DNA from: an uncultured Muribaculaceae bacterium
GTDB taxonomy: Bacteria; Bacteroidota; Bacteroidia; Bacteroidales; Muribaculaceae
NCBI GenBank assembly: GCA_934555895.1
Contig: CAKTFH010000009.1
Coordinates: forward strand, 7,316-71,315
Direction of reading: 5' to 3'
DNA length: 64,000 bases
Numbering within the stretch: position 1 is the first letter of the stretch; the number at the start of each line of letters is the position of its first letter. Below, in pieces: positions 42,088-50,842 of this stretch. A program made the position numbers and the translations under genes. Below the pieces are notes generated by a model. The model did not search any database. It saw nothing but the letters and a program-made list of their open reading frames with translations, and was not told the origin of the DNA.

Positions 42088-43338
42088 ATGAACTCAGAAA
42101 AAATCACCAGGGCTTATGAAATAGCCCGCGAACAGTATGCCGCACTTGGAGTAGACACCGAAAAAGCTCTTGACACACTTCAGAAAGTGCAGATTTCGCT
42201 CCACTGCTGGCAGACCGACGATGTCACCGGTTTTGAAAACAACTCATCGCTCACAGGCGGCATTCAGGCCACCGGCAACTATCCCGGCAAAGCCCGCAAT
42301 ATCGACGAAGTACGTTCCGACCTGCTTAAAGTGTGCTCACTCCTTCCGGGACAGCACCGTGTGAACCTCCACGAAATCTATGGAGAGTTCGGCGGCACAC
42401 CCGTAGACCGCGACAAAGTGGAAATAAAGCATTTCCAGGGATGGATCGATTGGGCCAAAGCCAACGGACTGAAGCTCGACTTCAATTCCACATCATTCTC
42501 GCACCCCAAATCGGGCGACCTCTCCCTTTCAAACCCCGACGAATCAATACGCTCGTTCTGGATTGAGCACACCCGCCGCTGCCGCCGCATCGCCGACGAA
42601 ATGGGCCGTCAGCTCAACGACACATGTATGATGAACCTTTGGGTACACGACGGTCAGAAGGAATTTACAGTCAACCGCATGTACTATCGTCAGCTACTCA
42701 AACAGTCGCTCGACACAATTTTCGAAGAGAAACTCACACATATGCGCGATTGCATGGAGTCGAAAGTCTTCGGCATCGGCCTGGAGGCATACACCGTAGG
42801 AAGCAATGATTTCTATCTCGCCTACTGCGCGCAGAACGGCAAAGTGGTGACTCTCGACACAGGCCACTTCCATCCCACTGAAATCGTAGGCGACAAAGTA
42901 AGCTCCGTGCTCCTGTTCTGCCCCGAAATCATGCTGCATGTGAGCCGTCCGATGCGCTGGGATTCGGACCATGTGACACTTATGGACGAGTCGACCCTCG
43001 AGCTATGCATGGAGATAGTGCGCTGCAACGCCCTCGACCGGGTGCACATCGGTCTCGATTACTTCGATGCCTCCATCAACCGCATCGGCGCTTACGTAAT
43101 CGGCGCACGTGCCACCCAGAAATCGGTGCTCCGCGGACTGCTCGAGCCTGTGAAGATGCTCAGCGACCTGGAAATCAGCGGCCGCGGCTTCCAGAAGCTC
43201 GCCATTCTCGAGGAAGGCAAGGCTCTCCCCTTCGGCGCCGTATGGGATATGTTCTGTCTTCGCAACAATGTTCCGGCAGGCCTCGACTTCATCCCCGAAA
43301 TAGAGAAATACGAAAACGAGGTGACCTCAAAACGATAA
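42088..43338 (+). CDS. rhaA: L-rhamnose isomerase
   Basis: The ATG at 42088 gives 416 residues (MNSEKITRAYEIAREQYAALG), matching the family (about 418); the frame upstream of it lies inside rhaB. It converts L-rhamnose to L-rhamnulose. TIM-barrel features are LHCWQTDDVTGFE, LDFNSTSFSHPKS, LWVHDGQKEF, GLEAYTVGSNDFYLAYCAQ, and LDTGHFHPTE / LLFCPEIMLHVSRPMRWDSDHV with the metal-binding Glu, Asp and His residues. Seven bases separate it from rhaT. Confidence 0.97.
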   Translation: MNSEKITRAYEIAREQYAALGVDTEKALDTLQKVQISLHCWQTDDVTGFENNSSLTGGIQATGNYPGKARNIDEVRSDLLKVCSLLPGQHRVNLHEIYGEFGGTPVDRDKVEIKHFQGWIDWAKANGLKLDFNSTSFSHPKSGDLSLSNPDESIRSFWIEHTRRCRRIADEMGRQLNDTCMMNLWVHDGQKEFTVNRMYYRQLLKQSLDTIFEEKLTHMRDCMESKVFGIGLEAYTVGSNDFYLAYCAQNGKVVTLDTGHFHPTEIVGDKVSSVLLFCPEIMLHVSRPMRWDSDHVTLMDESTLELCMEIVRCNALDRVHIGLDYFDASINRIGAYVIGARATQKSVLRGLLEPVKMLSDLEISGRGFQKLAILEEGKALPFGAVWDMFCLRNNVPAGLDFIPEIEKYENEVTSKR

Positions 43339-43345
43339 GCTGCCG

Positions 43346-44353
43346 ATGATACTCCTCGGTCTTCTGATTATAGCGATAGGCGCATTCTGCCAGTCAAGCT
43401 GTTATGTACCCATCAACAAGATAAAATCCTGGAGCTGGGAGACATACTGGATTGTCCAGGGGCTCTTCGCATGGATTGTGCTTCCGCTGGCAGGAGCGCT
43501 GCTGGCCATACCACACGGCGAGACGCTCACCGCTCTGTTCGCGGCACACACCGGGAGCGCCCTGCGCACCGTGTTCTTCGGCGTGCTGTGGGGCATCGGA
43601 GGCCTCACCTTCGGCCTGTCGATGCGCTATCTCGGCGTGGCCCTCGGGCAATCGATTTCACTTGGCACCTGCGCCGCGCTCGGCACCATACTCGGGCCCG
43701 TGTTCACCGGTCAGGCATCAAGCATCACCTCAGCGGTAATCTGGGGCGTGGTTGTGACTCTTGCCGGCATCACCGTAATCGGCATCGCCGGCAACATGAA
43801 GGCGCGCACTCTCGCCGGAAAAGGCGGCACCGACACCGCCGTCAAGGATTTCAACTTCACCAAAGGCATCACCGTGGCGCTGTTCGCCGGACTGATGAGC
43901 GCATGTTTCAATATCGGGCTCTATCAGGGCGCCGACATAAGTTTCGAGGGCACCGACCCTCTCTACGCATCGCTTCCGGCCACATTTCTCGTAACCCTCG
44001 GAGGCTTTCTGAGCAACGCAGTCTACTGTTTCGCCGAAAACACCAGAAACCACACCTGGAGCGACTATGCGAAAGGATCGGTATGGGCCAACAATCTGAT
44101 GTTCTGTCTGCTGGCAGGCGCACTGTGGTACAGTCAGTTCTTCGGACTCGCCATAGGAAAAGGCTTCCTCACCGACTCGCCCGCCCTCCAGACATTCGCC
44201 TTCTGCATACTTATGGCGCTAAATGTGGTGTTCTCGAACTTCTGGGGCATCGTGCTACATGAATGGAAGGGCTGCAACCGGAGCACAATAGCGGTGCTGG
44301 TCAGCGGCCTTGTCATACTGATTGTTTCATCTTTCATACCTCAAATCATCTAA
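43346..44353 (+). CDS. rhaT: L-rhamnose/proton symporter
   Basis: 335 residues with ten membrane helices (for example LLIIAIGAFCQSSCYVPINK, WGIGGLTFGLSMRYLGVALG, FVLISAC-type helices to the C-terminal VLVSGLVILIVSSFIPQII). The pattern QSSCYVPINKIKSWSWETYW near the N-terminus is typical of RhaT. It brings L-rhamnose across the inner membrane. It sits between the isomerase and aldolase genes, as in other Bacteroidales rhamnose operons. Five bases separate its stop from rhaD. Confidence 0.95.
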   Translation: MILLGLLIIAIGAFCQSSCYVPINKIKSWSWETYWIVQGLFAWIVLPLAGALLAIPHGETLTALFAAHTGSALRTVFFGVLWGIGGLTFGLSMRYLGVALGQSISLGTCAALGTILGPVFTGQASSITSAVIWGVVVTLAGITVIGIAGNMKARTLAGKGGTDTAVKDFNFTKGITVALFAGLMSACFNIGLYQGADISFEGTDPLYASLPATFLVTLGGFLSNAVYCFAENTRNHTWSDYAKGSVWANNLMFCLLAGALWYSQFFGLAIGKGFLTDSPALQTFAFCILMALNVVFSNFWGIVLHEWKGCNRSTIAVLVSGLVILIVSSFIPQII

Positions 44354-44358
44354 AAATC

Positions 44359-45165
44359 ATGTCGATACTTGACAACAACCCCCAGTTGGCCAAACAGGTG
44401 GAGGCCGTGGCTGAAACAGCCTCCTACCTGTGGCAGAAAGGCTGGGCCGAGCGCAACGGAGGCAATATCACCATCAATGTCACCGAATATATGCCCGATG
44501 CGGCACGCACGATGCCTGCCATATCGCCTGCCGCGCCCATCGGGCTTACGTTGCCCAACCTGAAAGGATGCTTTTTCTTCTGTAAGGGAACAAACAAACG
44601 CATGCGCGACCTCGCACGCAAGCCTATGGAGAACAGTTCCATAATACGCATCACCGATGACTGCGCACATTACGAAATCATAGCCGACAACCCCGTGAAG
44701 CCCACATCGGAACTGCCGTCGCACCTTGCCGTACACAATTATCTTATCGGCAAAGGTTCTGACTATAAGGCGTCGCTCCACACACATCCCATAGAACTGG
44801 TAGCCATGTCGCACTGCAAGAAATTCCTTGAGAAAGATGTGGCATCGCGCCTGCTGTGGTCGATGATTCCCGAGACAAAGGCTTTCTGTCCACGGGGGCT
44901 CGGGGTGATTCCATACCAGTTGCCCGGCTCGAACCGTCTGGCCGAAGCTACTATCCGTGAACTTGGCGACTACGATGTGACCATGTGGGAAAAACACGGA
45001 GTGTTCGCCGTCGACACCGACATCCTGGCGGCATTCGACCAAGTGGATGTGCTCAATAAATCGGCGCAAATCTACATATGCGCCAAAAACATGGGCTTCG
45101 AGCCCGACGGCATGTCCGACGAACAGATGGCCGAAATGACACGCGCATTCAATCTTCCGAAATAA
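44359..45165 (+). CDS. rhaD: Rhamnulose-1-phosphate aldolase
   Basis: 268 residues from the ATG at 44359; an open extension to 44263 lies inside rhaT. Class II aldolase/adducin fold: KGWAERNGGNITINV, GCFFFCKGTNKRMRDL, LHTHPIELVAMSH with the zinc histidines, and TMWEKHGVFAVDTD with the third His. It splits L-rhamnulose-1-phosphate to DHAP and L-lactaldehyde. A lactaldehyde reductase (fucO-type) or dehydrogenase gene does not follow, so L-lactaldehyde must be handled by an enzyme encoded elsewhere. Confidence 0.96.
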   Translation: MSILDNNPQLAKQVEAVAETASYLWQKGWAERNGGNITINVTEYMPDAARTMPAISPAAPIGLTLPNLKGCFFFCKGTNKRMRDLARKPMENSSIIRITDDCAHYEIIADNPVKPTSELPSHLAVHNYLIGKGSDYKASLHTHPIELVAMSHCKKFLEKDVASRLLWSMIPETKAFCPRGLGVIPYQLPGSNRLAEATIRELGDYDVTMWEKHGVFAVDTDILAAFDQVDVLNKSAQIYICAKNMGFEPDGMSDEQMAEMTRAFNLPK

Positions 45166-45183
45166 CCGAAACAACAACCATGA

Positions 45184-45327
45184 CACACAGCTACGGGTAT
45201 TGTGACCGTCATTCCCGAATCAGAGGTTAAAGATCACATCTACTATAATATCCAGGGCGTCCGCGTAGCTCGTTCTACCACTCCCAGTATATATATCATG
45301 GATGGTAAAAAGAGTTATGTCCACTAA
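45184..45327 (+). pseudogene. Remnant of the C-terminus of a secreted protein
   Basis: In the frame 45184-45327, opened by a TGA at 45181 and with no start codon, 47 codons read ..IPESEVKDHIYYNIQGVRVA, then PSIYIMDGKKSYVH and TAA. YYNIQGVRVA..PSIYIMDGKK is the signature of the C-terminal sorting-like tail on many Bacteroidales surface proteins (usual form YYNLQGxRVxNPxxGIYIxNGKKVxx). The rest of the host gene is missing, so this is a deletion scar, starting 18 bases after the rhaD stop. Function of the former protein is unknown; a glycan-related secreted protein would fit the location. Confidence 0.6.
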
Positions 45328-45365
45328 TTATAGTTATTGATTGACTGCAAATTAAATTGAAACGT

Positions 45366-45400
45366 ATGCCGCAGATGCTAATTTGCGGCATGCATTTCTT
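45366..45400 (+). terminator. Intrinsic terminator after rhaD / the gene remnant
   Basis: Stem ATGCCGCA/TGCGGCAT with a 10-base loop (45366-45391), followed by CATTTCTTTTT. Confidence 0.65.
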
Positions 45401-45430
45401 TTTATACACAGTCCTGAACCAGACTTTTTA

Positions 45431-45462
45431 TTTGTAATCCGTTAAGATTATCATTACATTTG
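45431..45462 (+). promoter_or_regulatory. Promoter of the GH20 gene
   Basis: TTTG (45431-45434), 20-base spacer, TACATTTG (45455-45462). Initiation at about 45469 rules out the TTG at 45460 as start and supports the ATG at 45517. Confidence 0.8.
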
Positions 45463-45516
45463 GACATATTTTTGAACTTGAAAAACCATCGAAAAACAAA
45501 AACATATTTTGCAATT

Positions 45517-47103
45517 ATGAAATACCGTCATTTCATTGCTGCCGTAATGGCTTTTGTATGCGTATCGTTCACTCTGAGTGCAGAACTCAACATAGTGCCG
45601 CAGCCCCGCATTGCCACCGAGCAGACAGGCCACACCTCGCTCTCAGCCACACCACGTGTATATATAGATCCTGAGCTGGGCATCTCATATGAATATGTCG
45701 CCTCTCGATTTGCCGAAAAAGGCCTGAAAGCCATACCTGTCACCGCAAAATCAAAAGCCGCCATCAGTATCACCCTCAATCCTTCCGCCACAGGACACAA
45801 AGAGGGCTATACCCTCCGCTCTGCCAAAGGCAAGATTACAGCCGAAGCATCAGACCGCAACGGGGCACTGTATGCCCTGGAAACAATCAGTCAGCTCATA
45901 TCGGAAAACAAAGGGAAATATGCAGTACCCGCATGCACCATAACCGACTGGCCCGAACTGGGCTGGCGCGACTATATGCTTGACGAATCGCGTCATTTCC
46001 ACGGAAAGGATTTCGTGAAGAACATGCTCGACGAGATGGTGCGCCTGAAGATGAACACATTCCACTGGCACCTCGTCGACGATCCTGGATGGCGCATCGA
46101 GATTGACGCCTACCCACGCCTCACATCGGTAAGCTCCTGGGGCGATTACAGCAAATGGGACCGCACGGAGGAGGAATGGAGAGAGACATATCCCGAAAAG
46201 GAACGCGGATACTACACCAAAAGCGACATCCGCGAGATTGTGGCCTACGCCGCCGAACGCGGCATTCGCGTGATACCCGAAATCGAGATTCCTGGGCACT
46301 GCCATGCCGCGCTGACTGCCTATCCGGAGCTGGGGGCCACCTGCGACGACGGCTCATCGGCCGGATGGGATATATTCGATGTCACCAAACCTGAATACGA
46401 CCGCTTTATCAAGGCCGTACTCGACGAGGTCACCGAGCTTTTCCCCTCGCGCATAGTCCATATCGGCGGCGACGAGGCCAACTATACACGCTGGCAGAAA
46501 AACTCCACTATAAACGAGTTTATGAAGCAGCATGGCCTCAAGTCATATTCCGACCTTCAGCTCCTGGCCGTCAACCGAGCCGCTGAATATCTTGCCTCAA
46601 AAGGCGTAGCCATAATCGGATGGAACGAAATCACCGGCGACAATGTGCACGACGACAAGAACTTCACGGAGCCCTCGGTGCAACTCAAGCCCGGCACGAT
46701 AGTGCAGTTCTGGGACGGATCGCCGGAATTCGCCCGCAAGGCCATCGAGAAAGGCTACGACCTTGTGAACTCCGATCGATTTTACACCTATCTCGACTAC
46801 TCATATGAGACCACACCGCTTGAAAAAGCCTATTCGTTCAACCCCGTTTTCGAGGGTCTCACACCCGAGCAAAGAGCTCACGTGATAGGCACCGGATGCC
46901 AGATGTGGAACGAATTCACACCCACCGACGCCCGCGTGTGCTACCAGACCTTCCCCCGCATAGCAGCCTGCGCCGAGAGCGGTTGGACACCCGCCGAAAA
47001 CAAGGATCTTGATTCATTCCGGCGCCGCATTGCCCCTACCGAACAGCAATGGAAGCAGAAGGGCTACATCACCGACCAGCCCACCTATTCCTCCGTAAAA
47101 TAA
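45517..47103 (+). CDS. Family 20 beta-N-acetylhexosaminidase, exported
   Basis: 528 residues from the ATG at 45517, which begins a signal peptide (KYRHFIAAVMAFVCVSFTLSA). The GH20b domain (about 24-130) precedes the catalytic TIM barrel (about 145-480): GWRDYMLDESRHFHGKDFVK, NTFHWHLVDDPGWRIEI, IPEIEIPGHCHAALTAYPEL and IVHIGGDEANYTRW, whose D319-E320 pair is the substrate-assisted catalytic couple; VQFWDGSPEF is the C-terminal Trp motif region. It releases terminal GlcNAc or GalNAc from host or dietary glycans. It has its own promoter and ends nine bases before the convergent hom gene. Confidence 0.94.
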   Translation: MKYRHFIAAVMAFVCVSFTLSAELNIVPQPRIATEQTGHTSLSATPRVYIDPELGISYEYVASRFAEKGLKAIPVTAKSKAAISITLNPSATGHKEGYTLRSAKGKITAEASDRNGALYALETISQLISENKGKYAVPACTITDWPELGWRDYMLDESRHFHGKDFVKNMLDEMVRLKMNTFHWHLVDDPGWRIEIDAYPRLTSVSSWGDYSKWDRTEEEWRETYPEKERGYYTKSDIREIVAYAAERGIRVIPEIEIPGHCHAALTAYPELGATCDDGSSAGWDIFDVTKPEYDRFIKAVLDEVTELFPSRIVHIGGDEANYTRWQKNSTINEFMKQHGLKSYSDLQLLAVNRAAEYLASKGVAIIGWNEITGDNVHDDKNFTEPSVQLKPGTIVQFWDGSPEFARKAIEKGYDLVNSDRFYTYLDYSYETTPLEKAYSFNPVFEGLTPEQRAHVIGTGCQMWNEFTPTDARVCYQTFPRIAACAESGWTPAENKDLDSFRRRIAPTEQQWKQKGYITDQPTYSSVK

Positions 47104-47112
47104 GCCACACTC

Positions 47113-48321
47113 TCAATCGCGGTCGAGGAAAAAGCGTGGGATGTTGCAGATGAAAAGGTCGGGATTGTCAAGGGCCACGCTGGCCTTCATGAGGTTATCT
47201 ATTGTGATGTCGCCTATCACATAGCTGTGCGACTCCGACTGGTAACGCTCATGAATTTCATCGAAATCGAAAGTCTCTATCTGTGAGGGGTGTTTATAGC
47301 GCAGGTAGACCCTCAGCTGCACATCGGTGGTGTAGGACGGCAGGCCCACATAATGCATTTTTTTGTACTCATAGCGATAGCCGTGCAGACGGGCCATAAC
47401 ATCGCTCAGTATCGAGGATGCCGTGGGGAGGCTGCCCGCGCCCTTGCCGAACATAAACTGGCGGTCGTAACACTCGCCGCGTATCACCACGCCGTTGTAT
47501 TCGTCGTCGACGCTGTAGATATATTTCGACGGCGATACGAATTCGGGCATCACGAACAGAGTGAAGCGGTCGTCGGCCACTTTCACCACCTGCGCCACAA
47601 GCTTTATCTTCACGCTTTTCTCGCGGGCATAGCGAATATCGTCGTCGGAGATATTGGCGATTCCGGCGGTGAATACCTCGTCGGGGTCGACATACACGCC
47701 CAGAGCGTGCACAGTGATAATCACGAGCTTGAACAGCGAGTCGTAGCCCTGGATGTCGAATGTGGGGTCGCTCTCGGCGAATCCGAGGCTCTGCGCCTTG
47801 GCAAGAGCGTCGTGGTAGCTCTCCCCGTGGTCGAACACACGCGACAGAATATAGTTCGACGAACCGTTGAGTATGCCTTTCACCTCAAGCAGAAGGTCGT
47901 TGTCGTAATACTCCTCGAGATTGCGTATCACCGGAATAGAGCCGCACGACGAGGCATCGTAGAGCAGAGCCGTGTTGTAACGGTTCTGCAACTCGATAAG
48001 CTCAGGGAGATGCCTGGCTATCATGGCCTTGTTGCCCGACACCACTGGGATGCCGCGGCGGAGCGCCTCGGTCACGAGCCTGTAGGATGCCTCGGCATCG
48101 TTGATTACCTCCACGATGAGGTTCACCTCGGGGTCGTTGAAGATATCATCGGGATTGTCGGTGAGCACGCCCGGAGGCACGGCCACTGGGCGCTGTCGGG
48201 TGATGTCGCGCACACATATGTGGCTTATCTCGGCATGCGCATTGCGTGCGTTGGCTATCACATGCACTATGCCGCGGCCCACGACGCCCAGGCCGAAGAG
48301 TCCAATCTTTATCTGTTTCAT
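47113..48321 (-). CDS. hom: Homoserine dehydrogenase
   Basis: 402 residues. NAD(P)-binding GLFGLGVVGRGIVHVI at the N-terminus, VVSGNKAMIARHLPEL, the substrate-site block EVKGILNGSSNYILSRV and LGFAESDPTFDIQGYDSLFKL, then a C-terminal segment from about 320 without a clear ACT signature. Monofunctional (not fused to aspartokinase), making homoserine from aspartate semialdehyde. It is the last gene of metY-metX-hom; its ATG overlaps the metX stop (ATGA at 48318-48321). Bacteroidales usually also have a fused thrA; if so, this copy is dedicated to methionine and controlled by the attenuator at 50629-50814. Confidence 0.93.
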   Translation of the reverse strand: MKQIKIGLFGLGVVGRGIVHVIANARNAHAEISHICVRDITRQRPVAVPPGVLTDNPDDIFNDPEVNLIVEVINDAEASYRLVTEALRRGIPVVSGNKAMIARHLPELIELQNRYNTALLYDASSCGSIPVIRNLEEYYDNDLLLEVKGILNGSSNYILSRVFDHGESYHDALAKAQSLGFAESDPTFDIQGYDSLFKLVIITVHALGVYVDPDEVFTAGIANISDDDIRYAREKSVKIKLVAQVVKVADDRFTLFVMPEFVSPSKYIYSVDDEYNGVVIRGECYDRQFMFGKGAGSLPTASSILSDVMARLHGYRYEYKKMHYVGLPSYTTDVQLRVYLRYKHPSQIETFDFDEIHERYQSESHSYVIGDITIDNLMKASVALDNPDLFICNIPRFFLDRD

Positions 48322-49334
48322 AGTTTCAAAAAGTCGTTAAGCAGTGAGTTGAGCTGTCCGTGTTCCACAAGGAAACCATCGTGGCCGAAGTCGGAATGGA
48401 TTTCGGCATATCGGGCGTGCGGAAGCATGGCGGCAAGCAGCCGCATCTCAGCGGGAGTGAAGATTATGTCGGTGGAGAGGCCTATCACCATAGCAGGCAT
48501 ATCCACCCGGGCGAGAGCCGCCTCCACACCCCCCCGGCCGCGCCCCACATCGTGAGTGTCGAACGAGTCGAGAATCGACACATAGGAGTAGGCGTTAAAC
48601 CTCCGACACAACTTGTCGCCCTGATGGCGCTGATAGGTGCACGCACGGTGCGGCACATCGGGTGTCTGTCCCTCGGGGTCATGCTGTGTGAGGTTGTAGC
48701 CCATCGGACCACGGTAAGTGAGCAATCCTATGGCACGTGCGGCCGCCATACCCTTCATGCCGGCGGCAGGGGATGGCTCTCCATAGGTGCTGTCGGCGAA
48801 TATGGCCATGCGCTGTGTCTCGTCGATGGCTATGGTCCAAGGCGAAGCTTTGGCATCAGTAGCTATAAGCACCAGGCGTCTGAATCGCTCTGGCTGCTGC
48901 ACAGCCCACTCTATGGCCTGGAATCCGCCCACGGAGCTGCCCACAAGTGCAGCAATAGTGTCTATGCCGAGATGATCGGCCAGGCGACGGTGTGCCGCCA
49001 CTATGTCGCGCATGGTCAGCCGTGGAAAATCCCCGTAATAAGGGTGCCCGGTAGCGGGATTGACCGACAGCGGACCTGTGGTGCCGTAGTGCGAACCGAG
49101 GATGTTGGCACACACCACAAACCACCTCCCGGGGTCGAGAAATTTACCCACCTCAACCGTATGTGGCCACCAGTCGGCCACATCGCTGTTGGCCGTGAGG
49201 GCATGGCACACCCACACCACATTATCGCGGGTCTCGCTGAGGGTGCCGTAAGTATGGTAGGCAATGTCAAGCTCCGGCAGCGCACCGCCAAGCTCGAGTT
49301 TCAAAGGTTCATTTGAATGGAATATTTTCATCAT
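48318..49334 (-). CDS. metX: Homoserine O-acetyltransferase
   Basis: 338 residues of the alpha/beta-hydrolase type. The nucleophile elbow GSSVGG (132-137, Ser134), NILGSHYGTTGP, STDIIFTPAEM with the acid and GHDGFLV with the catalytic His are all present. It forms O-acetyl-L-homoserine for direct sulfhydrylation by MetY, the upstream gene. The start overlaps the metY stop by four bases (ATGA at 49331-49334) and its own stop overlaps hom the same way, so all three are translationally coupled. Acetyl versus succinyl donor is predicted as acetyl from the family. Confidence 0.94.
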   Translation of the reverse strand: MMKIFHSNEPLKLELGGALPELDIAYHTYGTLSETRDNVVWVCHALTANSDVADWWPHTVEVGKFLDPGRWFVVCANILGSHYGTTGPLSVNPATGHPYYGDFPRLTMRDIVAAHRRLADHLGIDTIAALVGSSVGGFQAIEWAVQQPERFRRLVLIATDAKASPWTIAIDETQRMAIFADSTYGEPSPAAGMKGMAAARAIGLLTYRGPMGYNLTQHDPEGQTPDVPHRACTYQRHQGDKLCRRFNAYSYVSILDSFDTHDVGRGRGGVEAALARVDMPAMVIGLSTDIIFTPAEMRLLAAMLPHARYAEIHSDFGHDGFLVEHGQLNSLLNDFLKL

Positions 49335-50614
49335 AGACCGGCTTTTTCAAATGCCTGCGAGAAATCGGCGATGATATCCTCCACATCCTCCAGGCCGAGC
49401 GATATGCGCAGCAAAGTGGGTGTGACGCCGGCCTGCCTCAGGTCGACCTCGCTGAGCTGCTTGTGAGTGGTGGAGGCGGGATGTGTCACCACTGTTATCG
49501 AATCGCCGATCATGGTCATGTGGGCGGCGAGCTGCAGCGCCTCCACAAAGCGCACTGTGGAATCCACATCGCCCTTAAGCTCGACATTGAGCACAGCCGA
49601 GGAACCGAAACGGAAATATTTGGCAGCATTGGCATGCGAAGGATGGTTGTCGAAGCCCACGTAGCTTATCGAGCTCACCTTGTCGCTGCCGCGGAGGAAC
49701 TCGGCCAGACGGCGGGTAGACTCCACCTGATGGCGCACACGCAGCGACAGGGTCTCGAGTCCAAGCAACATCAGATAACTGTCGAAAGGCGACGGGCACG
49801 CACCCAAATCACGCAGGCCGTCGACACGGCACTTAACTATGAAAGCCTGGTTGCCGAATGTCTCCCAAAAGTTCAGGCCGTGGTAACCCTCTGAAGGAGC
49901 ATCTATGCTCTCGACTCCGCTCCAGTCGAAGTTGCCGCCGTCCACTATGATACCACCCATGGCCGTGCCATGGCCGTTGATCCATTTCGTAGCTGAATCG
50001 ACCACAATGTTGGCACCCCAGTGGAATGGATTGCACAGATATCCGCCGGCGCCGAAGGTATTGTCGACCACAAACGGGATGTGCCGGCTTGCAGCAAGTT
50101 TTCCGAGCCCCTCGAGGTCAGGCACGGCACAGGTGGGATTGCCCATGCTTTCTACGAACAGCGTCCGCGTACGGCTGTCGATAAGCTCCTCAAAATCGGC
50201 AGGCGACGGAGTGGCGGCTATGCGTACCTCGATGCCGAGGCGCTGCAGGGTGTGGCGAAATTGGTTGTAGGTGCCTCCGTAGAGGTAGGGCGACGCCACG
50301 ATGTTGTCGCCCTTGGAGGCGAGGGCCGTGATGGCAATTAGAATCGCTGACATGCCCGAAGATACCGCCAGCGCGCCCGAACCGCCATAGAGAGCGGCGA
50401 TGCGCTCCTCATAGGCCGAGGTGGTGGGGTTCTGCAGGCGTGTATAGATGTTGCCCGGCTGCGACAGCTCGAAAAGGTCGGCGGCATATCCGCAGGAGGG
50501 GAAGCGGTAGGCTGCCGTGGGATGGATGCCTATGCCACGCGAACAGGTAGGGTCCGTTTTGTCGAGGCCAGCATGAATCTGCAAGGTGTCGAAATGCAAG
50601 TTTTTTAAGTCCAT
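49331..50614 (-). CDS. metY: O-acetylhomoserine sulfhydrylase
   Basis: 427 residues, PLP enzyme of the Cys/Met metabolism family. HAGLDKTDPTCSRGIGIHPT at the N-terminus, YTRLQNPTTSAYEERIAALYGG, ESMGNPTCAVPDLEGL, DNTFGAGGYLCNPFHWGANIVVDSATKWINGHG with the PLP lysine, and HPASTTHKQL near the end are the MetY signature blocks. It makes homocysteine from O-acetylhomoserine and sulfide (and can take methanethiol). First structural gene of the operon, 15 bases after the T-run of the attenuator; expression should therefore depend on the leader peptide. Confidence 0.95.
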   Translation of the reverse strand: MDLKNLHFDTLQIHAGLDKTDPTCSRGIGIHPTAAYRFPSCGYAADLFELSQPGNIYTRLQNPTTSAYEERIAALYGGSGALAVSSGMSAILIAITALASKGDNIVASPYLYGGTYNQFRHTLQRLGIEVRIAATPSPADFEELIDSRTRTLFVESMGNPTCAVPDLEGLGKLAASRHIPFVVDNTFGAGGYLCNPFHWGANIVVDSATKWINGHGTAMGGIIVDGGNFDWSGVESIDAPSEGYHGLNFWETFGNQAFIVKCRVDGLRDLGACPSPFDSYLMLLGLETLSLRVRHQVESTRRLAEFLRGSDKVSSISYVGFDNHPSHANAAKYFRFGSSAVLNVELKGDVDSTVRFVEALQLAAHMTMIGDSITVVTHPASTTHKQLSEVDLRQAGVTPTLLRISLGLEDVEDIIADFSQAFEKAGL

Positions 50615-50628
50615 AATTGCGGAAGGTT

Positions 50629-50668
50629 AAAAACGAAACGACCGGCGAGGCTGATGCCGCACCGGTCG
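50629..50668 (-). terminator. Attenuator: intrinsic terminator between the leader peptide and metY
   Basis: Minus strand: CGACCGG-TGCGGC-ATCA-GCCTCG-CCGGTCG, a 13-bp stem with one mismatch and one G-U pair, four-base loop, then TTTCGTTTTT. It lies 29 bases after the leader stop and 15 bases before the metY ATG. Its 5' arm (50655-50666, ACCGGTGCGGCA) can instead pair with TGCCGTTCCGGT at 50710-50721 inside the leader ORF (10 of 12 pairs), assisted by TTGTGT/ACACAA. Confidence 0.85.
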
Positions 50669-50697
50669 CTTGTGTATAAGGGATTGAAAAAAGTTTC

Positions 50698-50814
50698 TCA
50701 CACAATCACACCGGAACGGCACGTGGCCATCATCATGCACATGCACATCACCATCATGGCCATGCCCTTGAGCGCGGCTGCCGATGTGTGATATGTAGTG
50801 TCTGTAGTAATCAT
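50698..50814 (-). CDS. Met/Cys-rich leader peptide of the metY-metX-hom operon
   Basis: An ORF of 38 codons from the ATG at 50814 to the TGA at 50698. The first half is MITTDTTYHTSAAALKG, then MAMMVMCMCMMM (residues 18-29: 8 Met and 2 Cys in 12), then ATCRSGVIV with a third Cys. Such composition has no other sensible reason than sensing charged tRNA-Met/tRNA-Cys, the end products of the operon. It begins about 22 bases after the predicted transcription start and is followed by the attenuator. Ribosomes slowed at codons 18-25 would leave codons 32-35 (50710-50721) free to pair with the terminator arm and let transcription proceed; ribosomes reaching the stop would cover them and the terminator would form. 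The peptide itself probably has no function. Confidence 0.85.
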   Translation of the reverse strand: MITTDTTYHTSAAALKGMAMMVMCMCMMMATCRSGVIV

Positions 50815-50842
50815 ATGACCGTTGTTTCGGTGTTTGATGCCA

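Noticed and set aside
47290..48555. 421-codon open frame opposite hom
   Set aside because: Antisense shadow; His/Val/Ala-rich, no family.
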